From assembly GCA_910579585.1 (NCBI GenBank), contig CAJTVA010000027.1, forward strand, positions 1 to 18,305: a stretch of 18,305 bases of DNA. The letters are read 5' to 3'. Origin of the DNA: an uncultured Christensenella sp. (GTDB lineage Bacteria; Bacillota; Clostridia; Christensenellales; Borkfalkiaceae). Below are positions 14,210-18,305 of this stretch, piece after piece (the first letter of the stretch is position 1; the number at the start of each line of letters is the position of its first letter). The notes below the pieces were generated by a model. It saw only the letters and a program-made list of their open reading frames with translations, had not been told where the DNA came from and ran no database searches. The position numbers were made by a program, and so were the translations under genes.

Positions 14210-15862
14210 TTAAATCTCGCCTTCCCACACTTCGCCGTCCGAACAGATTACTTTGACGGGTTCGGACGGGTTTTTACTCAGCTCGACCTGAAGCCACTCC
14301 TCCAAAGCGCCCGCATAGGTCAGTTCCGTAGTTCCCGCAAACGCCCCCTTACCAAGCTTTTTTATGCTTTGCGGCAATACCGCGGTTTTTAAAGCGGCGC
14401 AAGAGCCGAACGCGAAATATCCTATCTCCTCTACCTTTCCGAGCGCGATACTTTCAAGCCCCGTACAGCCCGCAAACGCATTTTCGCCGACGGTTGTAAG
14501 CCCCGCGCAACCCGAAACTATTTTCAGGTTTTCACACCCTAAAAACGCCCTGTCGCCGATTGCGGTTACGCAGTCGGGGATATTGACGGAGAGAACGGCG
14601 AGGTTGTCTCTAAAAGTTTCCTGCCGAACGTCGTAACTTTCACCGCTTTCGAGTACGGGCAAGTTTAAGGCGCCGCCCCCGCCGGTATATTTGAACAAAG
14701 TACTGCCCGCGTCGCTTACCGCAAACTTATAATCGCCGACGGTAAGAATACTGCTTCCCTCTTCCGTGGAAGTATGCACCGCACCCGCGTAATAAGCCAC
14801 TCCGCCGTGCGCGGCTGAGCCGGCAACTACGTTCAGCTTGGAAAGGTTATAAATCTCTACAAGGTTGTAACAGCCGCCGAACGCGCCGTCCCTTATCACT
14901 TCCACCGTTGACGGAATCACGAAAGTTTCAAGACCCGTACACTCACTGAAAGCGTATTGCGGTATTGTAGTAATACTTACCGAGTTCCAGTTGACTTCCG
15001 CAAGCGCGGTACAATTGCCGAAAACTTTTGGTTCCAGCACCAGCTTTTCGCCCGCAAAGGTTATTTCTTCCAATTTGGCGCAATTGCCGAAAGCGAATTC
15101 GCAAACCGTCAAGTCCGTGCAAGGGAAGTTAAGTTCACTAAGCTTATTGCAATTGTAGAACGCAAATCTTTCGATAATAGCAACGTTTTCGTGGAAAGTT
15201 ACGCTTTTAAGCCGCGAATAATGTGCAAACGCGTTTTCGCATATCTTGGTCACGTTTTCGGGCACGACTACGCTCGTTACCATTTTTCCGTCTATATAAA
15301 GCGCGGTTTCGCCGTATGAATTATCGTCTGAAAAAGGCGAACTTCCGAACTCGATTCCGAACCAGTCTTCGAGCGTGCCGCCGAAATATAAGTCGGTACA
15401 TTTTCCGCCATCGGGATAATAGCCGTAATCGCTTCCTTGAAATACCCCTCTTTCAATCACCTTGATTGTCTTTGGCAGAGTAAGGCTGCTGAACTTTAAA
15501 CCGACGTAATATCCGCTCGGTCCGCAAGCCCTTATTCCGCCGTAGTTGTAATAATGGGTGAAAGCCCCGCTCTTTATGCCGACGACGGGCTTACCCTCGT
15601 AAGTTTCGGGAATAACGACGCGCGTTTCCATATAGCCCACTTCGGAAACGTAGTAACCTTCTCCGTCGTCGGACAAGTCGTAATATATTCCGTATTCGTT
15701 GCCCGAATAATAGCCCTCGCTGTCGGCGGCGCAGGATTCCTGACAGTTTTTTTTGCAGGAAACCAAGCCTATCGTCGCGGTGAAGCAAGAGGAAAGCAGA
15801 AACACCGCCGAAATTCCCACGACGATTATTAAAAGCTTTAAAAACAGTTTCTTTTTGTTCAT
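14210..15862 (-). CDS. BspA-type leucine-rich-repeat lipoprotein
   Basis: The 550-residue protein starts with a lipoprotein signal: MNKKK, a hydrophobic core, and the lipobox LSSC with the lipidated cysteine at 26. Three more cysteines follow (36, 40, 44). The rest is built of BspA-type repeats (LRR_5, Treponema pallidum style) with the AF-x-x-C-x-x-L pattern, at about 211, 234, 257, 280, 304, 327, 439, 462, 484 and 507, mostly 22-24 residues apart. A non-repeat insert of about 70 residues (345-415) with a GGGG run divides the array into a six-repeat and a four-repeat block. Short LEDW/LEEW linkers occur near 163 and 520, as in other gut Clostridia BspA proteins. Such proteins are surface adhesins or ligand binders in some species; the ligand here is unknown. 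GAGGG lies just upstream of the ATG. The gene has its own promoter and terminator. Confidence 0.88.
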   Translation of the reverse strand: MNKKKLFLKLLIIVVGISAVFLLSSCFTATIGLVSCKKNCQESCAADSEGYYSGNEYGIYYDLSDDGEGYYVSEVGYMETRVVIPETYEGKPVVGIKSGAFTHYYNYGGIRACGPSGYYVGLKFSSLTLPKTIKVIERGVFQGSDYGYYPDGGKCTDLYFGGTLEDWFGIEFGSSPFSDDNSYGETALYIDGKMVTSVVVPENVTKICENAFAHYSRLKSVTFHENVAIIERFAFYNCNKLSELNFPCTDLTVCEFAFGNCAKLEEITFAGEKLVLEPKVFGNCTALAEVNWNSVSITTIPQYAFSECTGLETFVIPSTVEVIRDGAFGGCYNLVEIYNLSKLNVVAGSAAHGGVAYYAGAVHTSTEEGSSILTVGDYKFAVSDAGSTLFKYTGGGGALNLPVLESGESYDVRQETFRDNLAVLSVNIPDCVTAIGDRAFLGCENLKIVSGCAGLTTVGENAFAGCTGLESIALGKVEEIGYFAFGSCAALKTAVLPQSIKKLGKGAFAGTTELTYAGALEEWLQVELSKNPSEPVKVICSDGEVWEGEI

Positions 15863-15877
15863 ATTACCCTCGCCTTA

Positions 15878-15905
15878 ATTATATCACTTAATTCCGAATT
15901 TTCAA
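15878..15905 (-). promoter_or_regulatory. Promoter of the LRR lipoprotein gene
   Basis: On the minus strand TTGAAA (15905-15900) and TATAAT (15883-15878) are 16 bases apart. The -10 is only 15 bases from the ATG, so the leader would be about 9 bases and begin at the ribosome site GAGGG. Either the leader is unusually short or the start site lies a little differently. Confidence 0.55.
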
Positions 15906-15906
15906 G

Positions 15907-15953
15907 TGACGAAACTACAACGAATTCACGTATTTATTTGTCCCGCAAATACG
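15907..15953. promoter_or_regulatory. Possible Spo0A box and dyad in the LRR-spoIIE gap
   Basis: The gap 15863-16032 separates two divergent genes. TGACGAA at 15907-15913 matches the Spo0A box consensus TGNCGAA and lies next to the -35 of the LRR promoter. CGTATTT (15929-15935) and AAATACG (15947-15953) form a 7-bp dyad with an 11-base centre. Either could be a regulator site for spoIIE or the LRR gene. A 7-base match can occur by chance. Confidence 0.25.
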
Positions 15954-15992
15954 GAAATTTTTTATCATATATACGGCAAATAAAATTATTAT

Positions 15993-16026
15993 AAGACAAA
16001 TTTTGCACCCTCCGCTATTATATAAT
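15993..16026 (+). promoter_or_regulatory. Candidate spoIIE promoter with wide spacing
   Basis: TATAAT at 16021-16026 ends 6 bases before the spoIIE ATG. The best -35-like sequence, AAGACA (15993-15998), is 22 bases away. Spo0A-activated promoters of Bacillus subtilis such as spoIIG and spoIIE are known for spacing of 21-22 bases. If used, transcription would start at or next to the A of the ATG, giving a leaderless mRNA. Confidence 0.3.
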
Positions 16027-16032
16027 GACGCT

Positions 16033-18300
16033 ATGCCGTTAAAAATCAACCTTAAAACAGTATTGACGTACGCGGCGTTTGCGGCGGCGTTCGTATTTTC
16101 AAACTGCGCGGTAAAGGGCGTGCCTTTCTCGCTGGGAATTTTATTCGCCGCCCTGCTTTGCGGTGCAAACGTCATAGTCACGCCCGTGCTTTTCGTGCTG
16201 GCGTCGATAGTCAATTTAAATATCCTGATAAGCCTGACGGCGCTTTTTGCGGGCGCGTTTTTTTGCGCCATGACATTTTTATACCGAAAAACCGGCAGAA
16301 AAATCCGTTTCGAGGGTATTGCGTATCTAATAATCGCGCTTGCGCCGTACGTTGCGTTCGCGCCCTGGCTGGGAAGCGAGGACTTCATAATTACCAACGG
16401 TTATGCTCTGCGCGGAATTGCCGCGGCGGTCGTAATCGTCTTTTCCTATTTCTGCCTCAAAAGCGTGTACGCTCTTATATTCAGGCTCGAACGTTACCGT
16501 TTAAGAGAGGACGAGCTGGTTTCTCTCGGCGTAGTATACGCGGTCTGCGGAGCGGGGCTGTATGCGCTTTTCGGTCAGGCGTTTTACGTTTGTATTACAG
16601 CGATGATAACCGTGTTTTCGGCGAGGCTCACCCGCTCGCCCGCGGCGATTATAGTATCGCTTTGCACCGCGCTTCCCGCCGCAATGGTGAATTTTTCGTT
16701 CCTGCCCGTAACGGTTCATATAATAATTACCACCGCCGCGCTAATATTCAGCGGCGCGGGCAGGTTCGCTTCGGGCGCGATTACGGGCGCGGTTACGGCC
16801 TATTATATGTACGTTTCGGGCTGTTTCAACTGCGCCGTACCTCTGATAGTCGTTTACGCGCTTTTACTGTTTCTGGCGTGCTTTCTGCCGTCGCTATTCA
16901 AAGACGAAAAGCTTGCCGCGCTTAAAAGCCGACTTCTCGTAAAAGACGTTCTGCCCGAAACGGCAGTGACACGAAGCCGAAGGCGCACGGGCGAAAAACT
17001 ATACAGAATTTCCGAAGTTTTCCGCGAAATCGAGTGCGCGTTCATTGCGCTTGACGACAACATCAATGACAGCGCCGCCCGCGCGCGTATGCTTGTCGAA
17101 CTTAAAGAAAAGTGCTGTAAAAGCTGTGAAAAGGCTTCGCGGTGCGAAAAGACAAACGTTTACTTCGGTTTTAAGCGGCTAATCGACTCCGGTTGCGTCA
17201 AAGGCAGGGTCAACCTTATCGACTTGCCGTCGGAAATGACGTTGAACTGCGCCCGCCCCGCCGAAGTTTTAAACGCGTTGAATGCGGTGCTTGCCGACTA
17301 CCGCAGGTATATGACAGAGAACGAAAACGCACGCTCGGGGCGCAAAATGCTTGCCGAACAAGCGCGCGGCGTCGCCGAGGTTATGAAGAGCTGCGCTGTC
17401 GATTTAAGCAAATCGCAAAGCTTTTCGGGCGCGGCGGAGAGTGTTAAAAAGGCGCTTTCCTCCCACGGAATTTCCAGCCCCGAGCTGTACATAGACGGCG
17501 AAAACGCCGACGAGCTTTGCGCGGTTGTGCTGGGAAAAACCGACCTGAAAGTTATGACGGAGGTCATCTCGAACACCTTAAAGCGCAGATTTGTTTTAAA
17601 GGACAAGATTGCTTACGACGACGAAAAAAGTTGCCTTATTTTCGCCGCGCCGCCCCGACTAGACGCGGCTTTCGGCGTGGCTTTCGCCGTAAAAGGCGGA
17701 GAGAAAGTTTCGGGCGACACGCACTCGGTGATAAGAATAAACGAGCACGCGTTTTTAATGGCTTTATCCGACGGTATGGGCAGCGGCGAGTACGCACGAA
17801 AAGTTTCGGAGTCCGCGATATCCTTAATCGAAGCTTTTTACCGTGCCGAAATGCCCGCCGATACCATTTTACAGACTATAAACAAGCTACTGTCGTTCAA
17901 CCGCGACGAGCGGTTCACCTGCATAGACATTGCCGCCATAAACCTCGATACGGGCAGGGCGGACTTCATAAAAATCGGTTCACCCGCGGGTATTATTCTG
18001 CGCGCGGGCGAGATAAAAATTCTGGAAACCAACTCCCTGCCGCTAGGAATTCTGGAAAGTTTAAAGCCTACCGTTTGCTCGGAACTTTTGAAAGACGGCG
18101 ATATGGTGGTGTTTATGAGCGACGGAATTACTTCCGCGTTCCCCTCCGCCACCGACCTATACGAGTTTTTGCAGGATATAAAGCCGCTTAACCCGCAGAG
18201 CCTTGCCGATAAAATTCTTGCGGGAGCGCTGGACAAGACCGACCACGCAGTAACCGACGATATGACGGTTGTCTGTACGAGGATATTTGACAATACATAA
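16033..18300 (+). CDS. spoIIE: Stage II sporulation protein E (PP2C-type phosphatase)
   Basis: SpoIIE sits at the asymmetric septum of sporulating cells, interacts with FtsZ, and dephosphorylates the anti-anti-sigma factor SpoIIAA so that sigma-F becomes active in the forespore. The 755-residue product has a hydrophobic N-terminal third (to about 300) with around nine or ten membrane segments, a central regulatory region with a cysteine cluster (C361, C362, C365, C372), and a C-terminal PP2C domain. Metal-binding motifs are present: DGMGSGEYA from D580, SDGI with D697, and DDMTVV with D742-D743. It is somewhat shorter than the Bacillus protein but complete. I chose ATG 16033 over an in-frame TTG at 16003, because MPLKINLKTVLTYAAF fits a membrane start. 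Neither has a Shine-Dalgarno site. It is divergent from the LRR gene, and its downstream neighbours fall outside the window. Confidence 0.96.
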   Translation: MPLKINLKTVLTYAAFAAAFVFSNCAVKGVPFSLGILFAALLCGANVIVTPVLFVLASIVNLNILISLTALFAGAFFCAMTFLYRKTGRKIRFEGIAYLIIALAPYVAFAPWLGSEDFIITNGYALRGIAAAVVIVFSYFCLKSVYALIFRLERYRLREDELVSLGVVYAVCGAGLYALFGQAFYVCITAMITVFSARLTRSPAAIIVSLCTALPAAMVNFSFLPVTVHIIITTAALIFSGAGRFASGAITGAVTAYYMYVSGCFNCAVPLIVVYALLLFLACFLPSLFKDEKLAALKSRLLVKDVLPETAVTRSRRRTGEKLYRISEVFREIECAFIALDDNINDSAARARMLVELKEKCCKSCEKASRCEKTNVYFGFKRLIDSGCVKGRVNLIDLPSEMTLNCARPAEVLNALNAVLADYRRYMTENENARSGRKMLAEQARGVAEVMKSCAVDLSKSQSFSGAAESVKKALSSHGISSPELYIDGENADELCAVVLGKTDLKVMTEVISNTLKRRFVLKDKIAYDDEKSCLIFAAPPRLDAAFGVAFAVKGGEKVSGDTHSVIRINEHAFLMALSDGMGSGEYARKVSESAISLIEAFYRAEMPADTILQTINKLLSFNRDERFTCIDIAAINLDTGRADFIKIGSPAGIILRAGEIKILETNSLPLGILESLKPTVCSELLKDGDMVVFMSDGITSAFPSATDLYEFLQDIKPLNPQSLADKILAGALDKTDHAVTDDMTVVCTRIFDNT

Positions 18301-18305
18301 CGGTA

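Noticed and set aside
15915..16397. A 160-codon minus-strand open frame upstream of and overlapping spoIIE
   Set aside because: It overlaps the well-supported spoIIE N-terminal membrane region, and its predicted protein resembles no family I recognise.

Overview
The window is an 18.3-kb piece of a chromosome from an endospore-forming, low-to-mid GC member of the Bacillota, most likely an uncultured gut-type Clostridia. The evidence is the rnc-smc-ftsY cluster with plsX, a complete spoIIE, a VanW-family protein, a LytTR/DUF3021 pair, a BspA-type leucine-rich-repeat lipoprotein, and sigma-A style promoters with Shine-Dalgarno sites. A closer placement (for example Christensenellales) is only a guess. 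There are twelve protein genes. I see no tRNA, rRNA, insertion sequence, prophage or CRISPR array. No gap between genes exceeds about 170 bases.

Left part (1-9660, all minus strand). Read in the direction of transcription there are two groups. recF, a PHP-domain phosphoesterase gene and a VanW-family gene overlap by 4 and 8 bases and form one operon (9660 to 6481). Then plsX, rnc, smc and ftsY (6407 to 108) form a second. It has its own promoter, whose -10 box lies inside a perfect 9-bp inverted repeat. plsX and rnc overlap by 4 bases and rnc-smc are 9 bases apart. A 130-base gap with structured, repeat-like DNA separates smc from ftsY. The acpP gene often found between plsX and rnc is absent here. 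The RNase III lacks one of its usual catalytic aspartates.

Middle (9661-13134). recF and dnaA diverge from a 95-base AT-rich gap that carries two overlapping divergent promoters. dnaN, usually between dnaA and recF, is not here. dnaA is followed by three tandem 18-bp repeats, an AT-rich stretch, a perfect hairpin and then mnmG. This strand switch beside dnaA, with repeats next to AT-rich DNA, makes it a place to test for oriC, although I find no consensus DnaA box. mnmG and the convergent DUF3021 gene share one 21-bp perfect hairpin terminator that contains both stop codons.

Right part (13130-18305). A LytTR-type DNA-binding regulator and its DUF3021 membrane partner form a two-gene operon on the minus strand, with a near-consensus promoter and an inverted repeat that may be an autoregulatory operator. 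A separate minus-strand gene encodes a secreted leucine-rich-repeat lipoprotein, with its own promoter and terminator. Divergent from it is spoIIE, the sporulation phosphatase. It has no Shine-Dalgarno site, and a TATAAT lies so close to its ATG that the transcript may be leaderless.

The genes are mostly housekeeping: replication initiation and repair (dnaA, recF), chromosome organisation (smc), protein targeting (ftsY), phospholipid synthesis (plsX), RNA processing (rnc), tRNA modification (mnmG) and sporulation (spoIIE). The most unusual points are the altered RNase III active site, the dnaA-proximal repeat array, the operator-like dyad over the plsX promoter, and the structured element between smc and ftsY. 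I did not find a clearly new multi-gene system.
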